Origin: Solobacterium sp.
GTDB lineage: Bacteria; Bacillota_I; Bacilli_A; Erysipelotrichales; Erysipelotrichaceae
NCBI GenBank assembly: GCA_017512725.1
Contig: JAFWEW010000039.1
Span: 1-64,000, forward strand
Direction: 5' to 3'
Length of the DNA: 64,000 nt
A program made the position numbers and the translations under genes. This document shows, one piece after another, positions 15,413-24,883 of the stretch. Every line of letters starts with the position of its first letter. The stretch's first letter is position 1. The notes under the pieces were generated by a model. That model saw nothing but the letters and a program-made list of their open reading frames with translations. It was not told the DNA's origin and made no database searches.

Positions 15413-17511
15413 GGTTCCTGATCCTGCATGAATCGCCTGGGAGAATCCGGCTCAGGGCAGACGGGGAACGTATGAGCACACAGCAGGCGGATCTTCTTGA
15501 GAACTGGCTGCTGAAACAGCGGGATATTAAACAGGTATCTGTGCATGAAAGCACCCTCAGTGTGACAGTTCATTATGAAATGGATCGAGACGCACTATGC
15601 AGGATGCTGGCGGGGTTTTCTTATGAGAATGCTGCTTCTGAAGTAGAGTTCCCTTCACACAGCAGCCGTGCAATGAACCGGGAGTATGAGGAAAAGATCG
15701 TTTTTCTGATACTGAGTCATTATGCAAAGCGACTGTTTCTGCCGGTTCCTTTTCGTCATGTCATCTGTGCGATCCAATCAATGCCGCGTATCATACACGG
15801 ATTAAAGACGCTGCTTCAAAGGCGTATGACCGTGGATGTACTTGATGGAGCGGCGATTGGTGCCTCGCTTCTGACAGGGGATTTTTCAACTGCAGCTTCG
15901 GTCCGCTTCCTGCTTCGGATCGGAGAAACACTGGAAGAATGGACCCATAAACGCTCGGTAGATAATCTTGCACGAAGCATGGCTCTGCAGGTTGAACAGG
16001 TCTGGCGCTTAAACGGCAGCACGCAGGAGGCTGTGCGTGTAAGTGATATTCTCCCGAATGATCTCATCGTTGTGCATACCGGAAATGTACTGCCATTTGA
16101 CGGCATTATCGAAAGCGGGGATGTGATGATCAATCAGGCGTCTCTTACCGGAGAGAGTGTGCCTGCAGCGAAGTTTCCCGGCACAGCGGTCTACGCCGGA
16201 AGCGTTGTTGAAGAGGGGAATTGTGTTATCAGGGTTACAGGTACGGTTGGTGAAAACCGATACGACCGTATTGTACGCATGATTGAAGACACGGAACGGC
16301 TGAAGTCTTCGGTGGAGAGCCGGGCTTCGAACCTGGCGGACAGGCTCGTGCCGTGGTGTTTCGGTTTAAGCGCATTTACATGGCTTCTGACAGGGAATGT
16401 TACCCGTGCAGTATCCGTACTGATGGTGGATTTTTCGTGTGCTCTCAAGCTTTCTATGCCGCTCAGCGTTCTTTCTGCGATGAGTGAGGCCGGGCATCAT
16501 CAGATTACCGTGAAAGGCGGAAAATTTATGGAACAGCTCAGTGAAGCGGATACGGTGATTTTTGACAAGACCGGGACACTGACTCACGCTTGCCCGACAG
16601 TGGTCAGAATAGAAGCTTTCCATGGGGAAAAGGCTGACGAAATGCTGAGAATTGCCGCCTGTCTGGAAGAACACTTCCCGCATTCCGTCGCAAACGCAGT
16701 AGTCCGTGCCGCGAAGGAACAGGGCCTTGATCATAACGAAATGCACAGTGAAGTGGAGTATGTAATAGCGCATGGAATCGCCACAACAATAGACGGGAAA
16801 CGCGCAGTGATCGGAAGTGCTCATTTCGTATTTGAAGATGAGGGTGTCAGAATTCTGCCGGAGGATATGACCAGATTCAATGAACTGACGAATTCCCTTT
16901 CCTGGCTGTATCTTTCCATAGGCGGAATCCTTTCGGCGGCTATCGGTATTTCTGATCCGCTGCGTCCCGAAGCTGCAGAAACCATAGAAGCTCTTCATGA
17001 AAATGGATTAAAAAAAGCGGTAATGCTTACAGGAGACAATCAGAATACAGCAGAAGCGATTGCAATGCAGCTCGGACTGGATGAGTTTCTGGCCGAGGTT
17101 CTGCCGGAAGACAAGGCAGATTATATATCCAGAGAACAGGGAGAAGGCAGGTCCGTTGTCATGATCGGGGATGGAATCAATGATACCCCGGCGCTGTCTC
17201 TGGCAGATGTAGGAATTGCCATCGGAAGCGGTGCGATGATCGCCCGTGAGATAGCAGATATTACGATCGCCGCAGAAGATCTGAGGGAACTTGTCTATCT
17301 GAAACAGCTCTCCAATCGTCTGATGAAGCGGATACACAATAATTACCGTTTTGTAATCGGGTTTAACGGGTCTCTGATCTTTCTCGGATTGCTGGGGTTA
17401 CTGAGCCCGGCGGCATCGGCATTGCTGCATAATACTTCGACAGTACTGCTCAGCATGCACTCTATGACAGAGCTTATGGGTGAGAAAAAACCGATACAGG
17501 GAACAGCCTGA
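15409..17511 (+). CDS. P1B-type metal-transporting ATPase, FezB-like (P1B-6) candidate
   Basis: A 700-residue P-type ATPase: actuator TGES (247-250), phosphorylation motif DKTGT (386-390), a P1B HP-type motif variant FPHSVA (423-428) and the hinge GDGINDTP. The N-terminal domain starts HESPGRIRLR (GRIRLR at 11-16) and has an HMA-like fold without a CxxC copper site. The transmembrane metal site is SCALK (343-347) instead of CPC. These changes set it apart from Cu/Zn/Cd pumps and resemble the P1B-6 group to which ferrosome protein FezB belongs; iron would be the likely ion. The operator shared with feo supports an iron role. Confidence 0.8.
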   Translation: MRFLILHESPGRIRLRADGERMSTQQADLLENWLLKQRDIKQVSVHESTLSVTVHYEMDRDALCRMLAGFSYENAASEVEFPSHSSRAMNREYEEKIVFLILSHYAKRLFLPVPFRHVICAIQSMPRIIHGLKTLLQRRMTVDVLDGAAIGASLLTGDFSTAASVRFLLRIGETLEEWTHKRSVDNLARSMALQVEQVWRLNGSTQEAVRVSDILPNDLIVVHTGNVLPFDGIIESGDVMINQASLTGESVPAAKFPGTAVYAGSVVEEGNCVIRVTGTVGENRYDRIVRMIEDTERLKSSVESRASNLADRLVPWCFGLSAFTWLLTGNVTRAVSVLMVDFSCALKLSMPLSVLSAMSEAGHHQITVKGGKFMEQLSEADTVIFDKTGTLTHACPTVVRIEAFHGEKADEMLRIAACLEEHFPHSVANAVVRAAKEQGLDHNEMHSEVEYVIAHGIATTIDGKRAVIGSAHFVFEDEGVRILPEDMTRFNELTNSLSWLYLSIGGILSAAIGISDPLRPEAAETIEALHENGLKKAVMLTGDNQNTAEAIAMQLGLDEFLAEVLPEDKADYISREQGEGRSVVMIGDGINDTPALSLADVGIAIGSGAMIAREIADITIAAEDLRELVYLKQLSNRLMKRIHNNYRFVIGFNGSLIFLGLLGLLSPAASALLHNTSTVLLSMHSMTELMGEKKPIQGTA

Positions 17512-17573
17512 AATCAACAGATGGATTTCAGATCTATACGGATCGCGAAGAATATGACGGGAGCGGCAGACAG

Positions 17574-18377
17574 ATGAAAGTATATGAATTTGGTGAAGAG
17601 AATGAAAAAACCTTTGCCATGTTTCCGTGTGCAGCTGAACCCTGGTGGGTGTTCGAAGCTTCCGCAAAAGAACTTGCACGGGAATTCCATGTATATCTGT
17701 TCATTGCGGATGGCCACGATGAGCAGGGGACAACGTTTATTTCGATTGAGAAGAATGTGGAAGAGGCGGCTTTGTATCTGCGGGGACGTGAAATTCACCA
17801 TCTTGACGGTGCTTATGGTGTTTCGATGGGCGGCGCAAGTGTGATCCGCTTTCTTGCCACCGAGGATATCTCTGTCGATAAGGCAATCATTGATGCCGGG
17901 ATTACGCCTTATCCCTATCCGAAAGTAATCTGCCGGCTGATCGCTTTGTGGGACTGGTTCACTGTCTCTTTGGCAACGAAATGTTACTGGATCATGAAAG
18001 CGGCAATGCCGCCGGAACGCTGGACGCCAAAGGGAGAAGATCCGGAAGAACACTACAGGAGGATCTTTGATTTTGAGAAGAACCACTTCTCTGCAAAGAC
18101 GATCTATAACGTGTTCTGGTCGACGAATAACTACACCATGCCGGATCCGGTTCCGCCGACAGCGACGAAGATCGAGTACTGGTATGGAGAAGAAGAAAAG
18201 AATGCAAGAAAGAACAATCTGGCGTATGTCTGCAGGAACTGGCCGCAGACAGTTGTAAAGGAATTTGAAGGGCTGGCACATGCAGAACTGGTGATGATGT
18301 TCCCGAAGAGATTCTATGCGGAAGTCAGAAAGTTTATGGAGGCGGAGGAAACAGACAATGGCAAAGAAAGATTCTGA
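17574..18377 (+). CDS. Alpha/beta-hydrolase-fold protein
   Basis: 267 residues, with the nucleophile elbow GVSMGG (Ser84), an early FPCA loop and a late His (GLAHAEL). It belongs with the hydrolases at 6385 and 9337. It begins 63 bases after the ATPase and its end overlaps the next gene by 20 bases, so it is part of the same operon. The substrate is unknown. Confidence 0.75.
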   Translation: MKVYEFGEENEKTFAMFPCAAEPWWVFEASAKELAREFHVYLFIADGHDEQGTTFISIEKNVEEAALYLRGREIHHLDGAYGVSMGGASVIRFLATEDISVDKAIIDAGITPYPYPKVICRLIALWDWFTVSLATKCYWIMKAAMPPERWTPKGEDPEEHYRRIFDFEKNHFSAKTIYNVFWSTNNYTMPDPVPPTATKIEYWYGEEEKNARKNNLAYVCRNWPQTVVKEFEGLAHAELVMMFPKRFYAEVRKFMEAEETDNGKERF

Positions 18378-20043
18378 ACAGCAGAAAATAGGCATGAGTC
18401 TTCTGTTTCGCGGCAAGGCAATATTCAAGCCGCTGAACACAGGGTGGATCGACGATCATGTGGCTTGCGTCCGGGAGTGGATCGCAAACATCTTCTTCTA
18501 TACAAAGAACGGGACGACCATTATGATCGACGCCGGTTATAACTATGAACGTCTGAAAGAGAAAATGGCATGGTTGGACATCGATCCGTCTTCGATCCGG
18601 CATATTCTCATCACCCATCAGGATACAGATCATGTGGGTGCACTTGAGCGGGACAGTGATCTCCTGTTCCGGGATGCGGCAATCTATCTCAGCGAGACAG
18701 AAAACCGTTATCTGACCGGCGAGGTGCGAAGAAAGGTCTTTCACGGATTGTACCGGCTCCCATTGGTGAAAACAGATAACAAAAAGGTGCTGCTGAATGA
18801 CGGTCAGGTTTTCAGCATCGACGGCATTAAGATCGAATGCATAATGGTTCCCGGCCACACCTGGGGACACATGGTGTACCTCATAGACGATACGTATCTG
18901 TTCACGGGCGATACCATCTGGTTCGGTGCAGACGGAGGCTACAGTTTCATCGGAACCCTGGCGGAGGACAACAAGCTTGCGGTTTGTTCCCTTGAAAAAC
19001 TGGAACAGAACATCCGGTCCAGGAACCGGAACATCAAAGTGATTACCGGTCATACCGGGTGGACAGACGATCTTGATTTTGTCTTTGCGCATCGGAAAGA
19101 GGTCTGTGCACCTTTCATGAAGCGTTATGAAGATCCAGGTGCACCCTATGACGGGTATGAAGAAAGCGATGATACAGAGGAAAAAGCACGCAGCGAACGA
19201 CTGCTGAAAGTTAAAGGGTCTTCCGGTACGGACGGAAAACAGAATGGCATGAAACCGGATTATCAGAACTGGGTGCCCAAAAGCATGGTGGCTGGAACGG
19301 CTGCCGGCGCAGGGGTGCTGCTTGCGGCGGATATCGCAGCCCATCTTGCCACAGGGAAACAGAAGACCGCAGGCGGAAAAGTACTGTGCACGGCACTCAC
19401 GATCGGTACTGTCGCCTGTGCGGGAGCAGCAGGATGGCTTTATGTGCTTCACAGAACCTTTGACTATAACGGGAAACGAAAACTTTCCCGACAGATCATT
19501 GATGGAATCGCAGACTATGTAAAAATACCGGATGCCGGTACAGGCCTGGATGTTGGCTGCGGCAGCGGAGCTCTTACGATTGAGGCCGCAAAGAGAAATC
19601 CGAATGCGGAGATGGTCGGATGTGATATCTGGAGCGGCCCGTATAAAGCAGTCTTTACGAAAGAACTTTGTGAAAAGAACGCGCTTGCGGAAGGCGTATC
19701 GAATGTACGGTTTGTAGATGGGAATGCAGTTCATCTTCCTTTCGCCGACGGGAGCTTCGACACCGTGACAAGCAATTACGTGTATCACAACATCACCGGT
19801 CAGAACAAGCAGGACCTTTTGATGGAGACTCTGCGGGTATTGAAAAAAGGAGGAACCTTTGCCATTCACGACCTGATGAGCAAAACGCGGTACGGCGATA
19901 TGGATGCGTTTGTGCAGCGCCTGAAAGATCAGGGCTATGAAGATGTACGTCTGATCGATACGGCCGGCGGCAGATTTATGAACCGTAAGGAAGCCGTTCT
20001 GCTGGATCTGGGCGGTTCAAGTCTCCTGGTGGGAAAGAAATAG
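18358..20043 (+). CDS. Fusion: metallo-beta-lactamase-fold hydrolase, membrane hairpin, SAM methyltransferase
   Basis: 561 residues from ATG 18358 (GGAGGCGGAGG upstream). Residues 1-270 are an MBL domain with HxDxDH (87-92; Asp replaces the usual second His), GHTWGH (166-171), GDT (184-186) and GHTGW (231-235). Two glycine/alanine-rich membrane helices follow (about 308-330 and 342-364). Residues 371-561 form a class I methyltransferase with DVGCGSG (398-404) and NYVYHNI. Both enzyme parts look intact. I do not know this domain order; the membrane hairpin would hold both domains on the cytoplasmic side if its short loop faces out. Confidence 0.8.
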   Translation: MAKKDSEQQKIGMSLLFRGKAIFKPLNTGWIDDHVACVREWIANIFFYTKNGTTIMIDAGYNYERLKEKMAWLDIDPSSIRHILITHQDTDHVGALERDSDLLFRDAAIYLSETENRYLTGEVRRKVFHGLYRLPLVKTDNKKVLLNDGQVFSIDGIKIECIMVPGHTWGHMVYLIDDTYLFTGDTIWFGADGGYSFIGTLAEDNKLAVCSLEKLEQNIRSRNRNIKVITGHTGWTDDLDFVFAHRKEVCAPFMKRYEDPGAPYDGYEESDDTEEKARSERLLKVKGSSGTDGKQNGMKPDYQNWVPKSMVAGTAAGAGVLLAADIAAHLATGKQKTAGGKVLCTALTIGTVACAGAAGWLYVLHRTFDYNGKRKLSRQIIDGIADYVKIPDAGTGLDVGCGSGALTIEAAKRNPNAEMVGCDIWSGPYKAVFTKELCEKNALAEGVSNVRFVDGNAVHLPFADGSFDTVTSNYVYHNITGQNKQDLLMETLRVLKKGGTFAIHDLMSKTRYGDMDAFVQRLKDQGYEDVRLIDTAGGRFMNRKEAVLLDLGGSSLLVGKK

Positions 20044-20079
20044 GGGATTACTGGTGATCAGGGAAAGTGAGATCAGCGA

Positions 20080-20985
20080 ATGACACTGAAATATGAATTG
20101 CTGAAATTCCTGGTAAAAACCGCAGGGATTAAAAACCTTTGGGTCGATAAGCCTACGGAAGAACTTCTGGAAAACAGAAGACGGCAGAACGCAAAAAACC
20201 GTATCCCGGAACTGAAGGATGAGGAATTTGAAATCAGCCGGATCGATATAATGGGGTGTCCGGTTTTAAAGATGATTCATAAGGAACGCACCAGCCGGGC
20301 AAATCTTTTTCTGATTGGCGGCGGTATGATCAGTGCACCGCGTCCGGGATCTGTCAGAAAGGCTCTGCGCATCGCAAAAGAAACCGGACTGGATCTGTTC
20401 GTGCCTTATTATCCGCTCTGTACGGACTATCCGCTGACCAGGGCTTATGAGATGATCCATGAAACCTATAAGGTAATGCTGGAAAGTTATCGTGCAGAGA
20501 ATATTTCTGTTCTGGGTACATCTTCCGGCGGCAATCTTGCCCTTGGAATGGTTCCGTACATCAATGACGGACATGGCGACACACCGGTCCCTGGTCATAT
20601 CATTGCGGTCTCTCCTGGTACCTGCGTGGAAAACGAAGAAGAGTGGCAGCGAATGCTGGAACTGGATAAAAAGGATGTTGCGATTCCGGCACAGTATATG
20701 AAAACCGCAGTGGAGATTATGCGGCATGGGGATGACACCGTACCGGAGTATATGATCTGGCTTCAGAAAGGGGACTTTACCGGATGTCCGCGCGTGACTT
20801 TCATCTATGGATCAGATGAAACACTCTATGCCTGTGCACCTTCCTTTGAAAAAGCCATGAACAAATATGATGTGGATTACCGGATGATTGTTGGGGAAGG
20901 GATGTTCCATTGTTATCCTGTCTTTCCGGTCTGCCAGGAGGCAAAAGAAGGCTGGGACATGATGATCCGGATCATGAAGGAATGA
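20080..20985 (+). CDS. HSL-type alpha/beta hydrolase (esterase-like)
   Basis: 301 residues. The oxyanion segment GGGM (80-83) takes the place of HGGG, the nucleophile elbow is GTSSGG (Ser148), and GSDETL and GMFHCYP supply the likely acid and His. This is the hormone-sensitive-lipase-like esterase group, different from the other hydrolases in the block. The ribosome site is weak. It is the last gene of the run beginning at 13872. Confidence 0.75.
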   Translation: MTLKYELLKFLVKTAGIKNLWVDKPTEELLENRRRQNAKNRIPELKDEEFEISRIDIMGCPVLKMIHKERTSRANLFLIGGGMISAPRPGSVRKALRIAKETGLDLFVPYYPLCTDYPLTRAYEMIHETYKVMLESYRAENISVLGTSSGGNLALGMVPYINDGHGDTPVPGHIIAVSPGTCVENEEEWQRMLELDKKDVAIPAQYMKTAVEIMRHGDDTVPEYMIWLQKGDFTGCPRVTFIYGSDETLYACAPSFEKAMNKYDVDYRMIVGEGMFHCYPVFPVCQEAKEGWDMMIRIMKE

Positions 20986-21014
20986 AACGTCCGCTTGTAC
21001 GGATGAAAAAACCA

Positions 21015-21036
21015 CGTTCAGGACGAAACCTGAACG
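21015..21036. repeat. Perfect 8-bp hairpin at the end of the second run
   Basis: CGTTCAGG, loop ACGAAA, CCTGAACG. No T tract follows, so it would be a poor intrinsic terminator, but it lies exactly between the esterase gene and the third operator. The rest of 20986-21203 shows only the operator region. Confidence 0.4.
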
Positions 21037-21142
21037 CCGTAAATAGGATGCATGAACGATATATCTAAAAAAGGGACCACCATTCAGATCATGATTTCTT
21101 CCCTGCTGCATATCATATAGGAACCAGATCTGAAAAGCGGAA

Positions 21143-21173
21143 TTCACATAACCATCGGTTAGGTATTACTAAT
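21143..21173 (+). promoter_or_regulatory. Third control region: operator GTTAG-N6-CTAAT before the ABC run
   Basis: GTTAGGTATTACTAAT at 21158-21173 matches nine of ten arm positions of the feo operator. It covers a possible -10 (TATTAC, 21164-21169) with TTCACA (21143-21148) 15 bases upstream; the promoter itself is weak evidence. There is only one copy here and the duplicated leader is missing. Confidence 0.55.
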
Positions 21174-21203
21174 CATCTATTAAAAAGGAGGATTTAACAA
21201 CAA

Positions 21204-22985
21204 ATGAAAGAAAAGAAACCCAGTGACCTTTCGGTGCTGCTCAGCTATGCGGGCAGCTACAGGAAACTGACATACCTGTCACTGATTCTGTCTGCACTGA
21301 GCAGTGTACTGGCTCTGATGCCTTTCGTCTGCCTTTGGCGGATCATTCGTGAAGTGCTGGAAGTACAGCCGGATTTTTCGAAAGCAGTCGGTATCGTCCG
21401 GAACGGGTGGATGGCTGTGTTATTCGCGGTGCTGGCCTGGATCATATATATCGGAGCTATGGTTTGTTCTCACGGAGGTGCATTCCGCACCGCCAGTAAT
21501 ATGAGAAAGACACTGATGCGTCATATTGCCCGCCTTCCAATCGGCTTTGCGGATGAAATGGGTTCCGGCAAGGTGCGGAGAACTGTAACAGAGGTGACTG
21601 GTTCTACGGAAACCCTGCTGGCGCATAATCTGCCGGATATGGCAGGTGCGATCACCATGCCGGTATGCATGGTTGTAATGCTGTTTCTGTATGACTGGCG
21701 CTACGGGATTGCCTGCCTGATACCGATTGTTCTCAGCTTTGCGGCCATGATGGGTATGGCAGGGCCGGCCATGCAGGAAGATATGCGGCAGTATCAGAAT
21801 GCCCTGGAGCGTATGAGCAACGAGGCGGTTGAATATGTGCGGGGTGTTCCGGTAGTCAAAACGTTCGGACAGAGTGTGTTTTCCTTCCACCGATTCAAAG
21901 CTTCCATCGATGATTACTGCGATTTCTGCATGCATTATACCCGGATGATGCGAAAACCTATGATGGAATACACCGTTCTGATCAACAGTGCCTTCTTCTT
22001 TATTCTCTGTGTGACGCTGTTTCTGATCCGCGGGGAAAACTATCAAATGGATATTCTCCTGAACTTCCTCTTTTATGTCATCTTCACCCCTGCCATTTCG
22101 ACAGCGATGAACAAAGTGATGTTCATCAGTGAGAATGACATGAAGGTCAGGGATGCAGTCACAAGAACGAATGCAATTCTCAGCCTGCAGCCTCTTCCGG
22201 AACCAGAGCAGGGACAACAACCGCATGGTGCTTCCGTAGAGTTGAAGGATGTGACTTTCCGTTACGCACCGGATGCGCCGGCAGCGTTATCGCATCTCTC
22301 CCTGAAAGCAGAACGAAATGAAATCGTTGCGCTAGTCGGTCCGTCCGGCAACGGCAAAACAACGGTCGCCGGTCTGATCTCACGATTCTTTGATCCGGAA
22401 GAAGGGCAGGTCTTAATCGGCGGCACGGATGTCCGTCAGATCACCAAGGAGGATCTGATGCGTCATGTTGCCTATGTATTTCAGGACAGCCGTCTGCTGA
22501 AGCGTTCCATCGCCGACAATCTGCGTATCGCAAAACCGGATGCGTCTGAAAGCGAACTGATGGAAGTTCTGAAAAAGGCACAGTGCATGGATATCATTGA
22601 TCGGCTTCCGGAAGGAATCGACACGGTACTGGGAACCAGGGGAACCTATCTTTCCGGCGGCGAGCAGCAGCGTATTGCGATTGCCCGTGCCATGCTGAAG
22701 AATGCGGATGTGGTCATTCTGGATGAAGCCAGTGCATATGCTGACCCGGAATGCGAGGCAGAGGTGCAGAAGGCGTTCCAGGAAATGGCAAGAGGACGGA
22801 CAGTGATTATGATTGCGCACCGTCTTTCCACAATTCGAAATGCAGACCGGATCTATGTGCTGCAGAACGGTCAGATAGAAGAACAGGGAAAACATGAAAA
22901 TCTGCTGAAAACGAATGGTCTCTACGCTGAAATGTGGTCGGAATACCAGAAGGCAGTTAACTGGAAGGTTGGTGAAGCGGTATGA
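21204..22985 (+). CDS. Exporter-fold ABC transporter, subunit 1 (siderophore-import-like)
   Basis: 593 residues: six-helix membrane domain (about 1-320) and ATPase domain with Walker A GPSGNGKTT, signature LSGGEQQ and Walker B ILDEASAYADPE. The DEASAYADPE form is what I recall from YbtP/YbtQ- and IrtAB-like proteins, which have an exporter fold but import ferric siderophores. No N-terminal C39 peptidase domain is present, so it is not a bacteriocin-processing transporter. AAAAAGGAGG precedes ATG. It overlaps the second subunit by four bases. Confidence 0.8.
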   Translation: MKEKKPSDLSVLLSYAGSYRKLTYLSLILSALSSVLALMPFVCLWRIIREVLEVQPDFSKAVGIVRNGWMAVLFAVLAWIIYIGAMVCSHGGAFRTASNMRKTLMRHIARLPIGFADEMGSGKVRRTVTEVTGSTETLLAHNLPDMAGAITMPVCMVVMLFLYDWRYGIACLIPIVLSFAAMMGMAGPAMQEDMRQYQNALERMSNEAVEYVRGVPVVKTFGQSVFSFHRFKASIDDYCDFCMHYTRMMRKPMMEYTVLINSAFFFILCVTLFLIRGENYQMDILLNFLFYVIFTPAISTAMNKVMFISENDMKVRDAVTRTNAILSLQPLPEPEQGQQPHGASVELKDVTFRYAPDAPAALSHLSLKAERNEIVALVGPSGNGKTTVAGLISRFFDPEEGQVLIGGTDVRQITKEDLMRHVAYVFQDSRLLKRSIADNLRIAKPDASESELMEVLKKAQCMDIIDRLPEGIDTVLGTRGTYLSGGEQQRIAIARAMLKNADVVILDEASAYADPECEAEVQKAFQEMARGRTVIMIAHRLSTIRNADRIYVLQNGQIEEQGKHENLLKTNGLYAEMWSEYQKAVNWKVGEAV

Positions 22986-24721
22986 AGAACTATATGATGA
23001 AGCGGTTTGCTCTAACGAAAAAGGGTGCCGCAGATATGCTCAAAGCGATTCTTGCGGTAACCTGTTCGAACATTTCACTGATGATACCTGTCTGGCTGCT
23101 GTTCTCATTTACCGGGGATTATCTCACCGGCAAGGCTGCCGGGCGCTGGGCATATTATCTGGTGCTTGCGGTGGTATGTCTTGTATTGATCCTGATTCCA
23201 AATTACTGGCAGTATAATTCCACATTCTTTGCGACTTATGTTGAATCCGGCAAGCGCCGCATTTCTCTGGCTGAAAAGCTGAGGAAGCTGCCGCTGTCCT
23301 TCTTCGGAAAAAAGGATCTGGCGGATCTGACAAATACGATCATGGCAGATGCCGAAACCCTGGAGCACGCCTCCTCCCATCAGATTCCGCAGTTCTACGG
23401 AAGTCTCTTCTCCACGGTTCTTATCTGTATTGGTCTCTTCTTCTATAAATGGGAGATGGCGCTGGCGGCTGTATGGCCGATTCCCATCGCAATCTTCATC
23501 GTGGCAGCTTCCCGAAAGATACAGGCACATTACATCCGCCGTCAGTCAGAATCCAAAGTACGGCTCAACGATGCGGTACAGGAATTCATCGAAGTTTCCC
23601 GTGATCTGAAAAGCTGCAATGCAGAAGACGCATATCTCTCTGATCTGGAGGGCTTGATCAATGACGTGGAAAAGAAAGCAATCGGCGCAGAATTGGGTCA
23701 GGCGGTTTTCATTGTTTCGGCTCAGCTGATTCTGAAGATCGGTATTGGCACGGTTGCGGTGGCAGGCAGTGCGCTGCTTCTTAAGGGACGGCTGAATGTA
23801 ATGGAGTTCTTTTCGTTCCTGCTGGTGGCTTCCCGCCTTTATGAACCCATGAGCGGTAATCTGATCAATCTTGGCATGCTGAATCTGCTGACCGTTCCGG
23901 TAGAGCGGATGAACGAGATTGCGAATCATCCATCTCAGACAGGAACGACAGATTTCCATCCGGCCGGATATGATATCTGCTTCGAAAACGTCGGGTTTTC
24001 CTATGATCAGGATAAAACAGTGCTGAAGGATGTAAGTTTTACCGCAAAGCAGGGTGAGGTCACCGCACTTGTCGGTCCTTCCGGCGGCGGAAAGACAACC
24101 GTCTCACGGCTTGCGGCACGTTTCTGGGATGTCAGTAAAGGCCGGATCACGGTTGGTGGAGAGGATATCTCCCGTATTGATCCGGAAACCCTTCTGAGCG
24201 TTTTCTCCATTGTGTTTCAGGATGTGACACTGTTCAATAACAGCATCCTTGAGAATATCCGAGTCGGAAGAAAAGACGCATCAGATGATGAGGTCCTGGC
24301 TGCTGCACGGATGGCCAACTGTGATGAATTCGCACGGAAGCTTCCGCAGGGATACGATTCCATCATCGGAGAAAACGGCAGTGAACTGTCCGGCGGCGAG
24401 CGCCAGCGTATCTCCATTGCCCGCGCAATGCTGAAAGATGCACCTGTCGTTCTGCTTGATGAAGCTACGGCATCTCTAGATGTAGAGAATGAAACAAAGG
24501 TGCAGGATGCACTGTCACGGCTGCTGTCTGGAAAGACGGTCATGGTCATTGCACACCGTATGCGTACTGTAGAAGCTGCTGACAAGATCGTTGTCCTGAC
24601 CGGGGGCAGAGTCGCTGAAGAGGGAACGCCTGCCGAACTGCTCAAAAAAGAAGATGGTATCTTCCGCCGAATGACAGAATTACAGACTTCCAGCACAGAA
24701 TGGGCAATTGAAAACGATTGA
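22982..24721 (+). CDS. Exporter-fold ABC transporter, subunit 2
   Basis: 579 residues with an N-terminal six-helix domain and an ATPase domain: GPSGGGKTT, LSGGERQ and LLDEATASLD. Unlike its partner it has the common ASLD form after Walker B. The ATGA overlap with subunit 1 indicates a heterodimer. The order and operator suggest import of an iron chelate rather than drug export, but sequence alone cannot decide direction. Confidence 0.8.
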   Translation: MKNYMMKRFALTKKGAADMLKAILAVTCSNISLMIPVWLLFSFTGDYLTGKAAGRWAYYLVLAVVCLVLILIPNYWQYNSTFFATYVESGKRRISLAEKLRKLPLSFFGKKDLADLTNTIMADAETLEHASSHQIPQFYGSLFSTVLICIGLFFYKWEMALAAVWPIPIAIFIVAASRKIQAHYIRRQSESKVRLNDAVQEFIEVSRDLKSCNAEDAYLSDLEGLINDVEKKAIGAELGQAVFIVSAQLILKIGIGTVAVAGSALLLKGRLNVMEFFSFLLVASRLYEPMSGNLINLGMLNLLTVPVERMNEIANHPSQTGTTDFHPAGYDICFENVGFSYDQDKTVLKDVSFTAKQGEVTALVGPSGGGKTTVSRLAARFWDVSKGRITVGGEDISRIDPETLLSVFSIVFQDVTLFNNSILENIRVGRKDASDDEVLAAARMANCDEFARKLPQGYDSIIGENGSELSGGERQRISIARAMLKDAPVVLLDEATASLDVENETKVQDALSRLLSGKTVMVIAHRMRTVEAADKIVVLTGGRVAEEGTPAELLKKEDGIFRRMTELQTSSTEWAIEND

Positions 24722-24883
24722 AGGGAACGCAGCAGCTGCAGGGATGGAAAGAAGACGTAGAATCAATTCTGACAGTCCCGCAAGTTATCTTTTTCCCTGA
24801 TACAGCCTGCTGCATATCGGGAAGGATAACGGTTTGGAGGATCTGACAATGCGTCGTAATGAACTGTGAGAAAGGGGGTTCAG

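Noticed and set aside
18334-19869. Long open frame of about 511 codons on the minus strand
   Set aside because: It is fully antisense to the MBL-methyltransferase gene, has no ribosome site, and reads like low-quality basic/Cys-rich shadow sequence.
21204-24721. ABC pair as exporter for the double-glycine-leader peptides
   Set aside because: Neither subunit has an N-terminal C39 peptidase domain, and the pair sits behind the iron-type operator.
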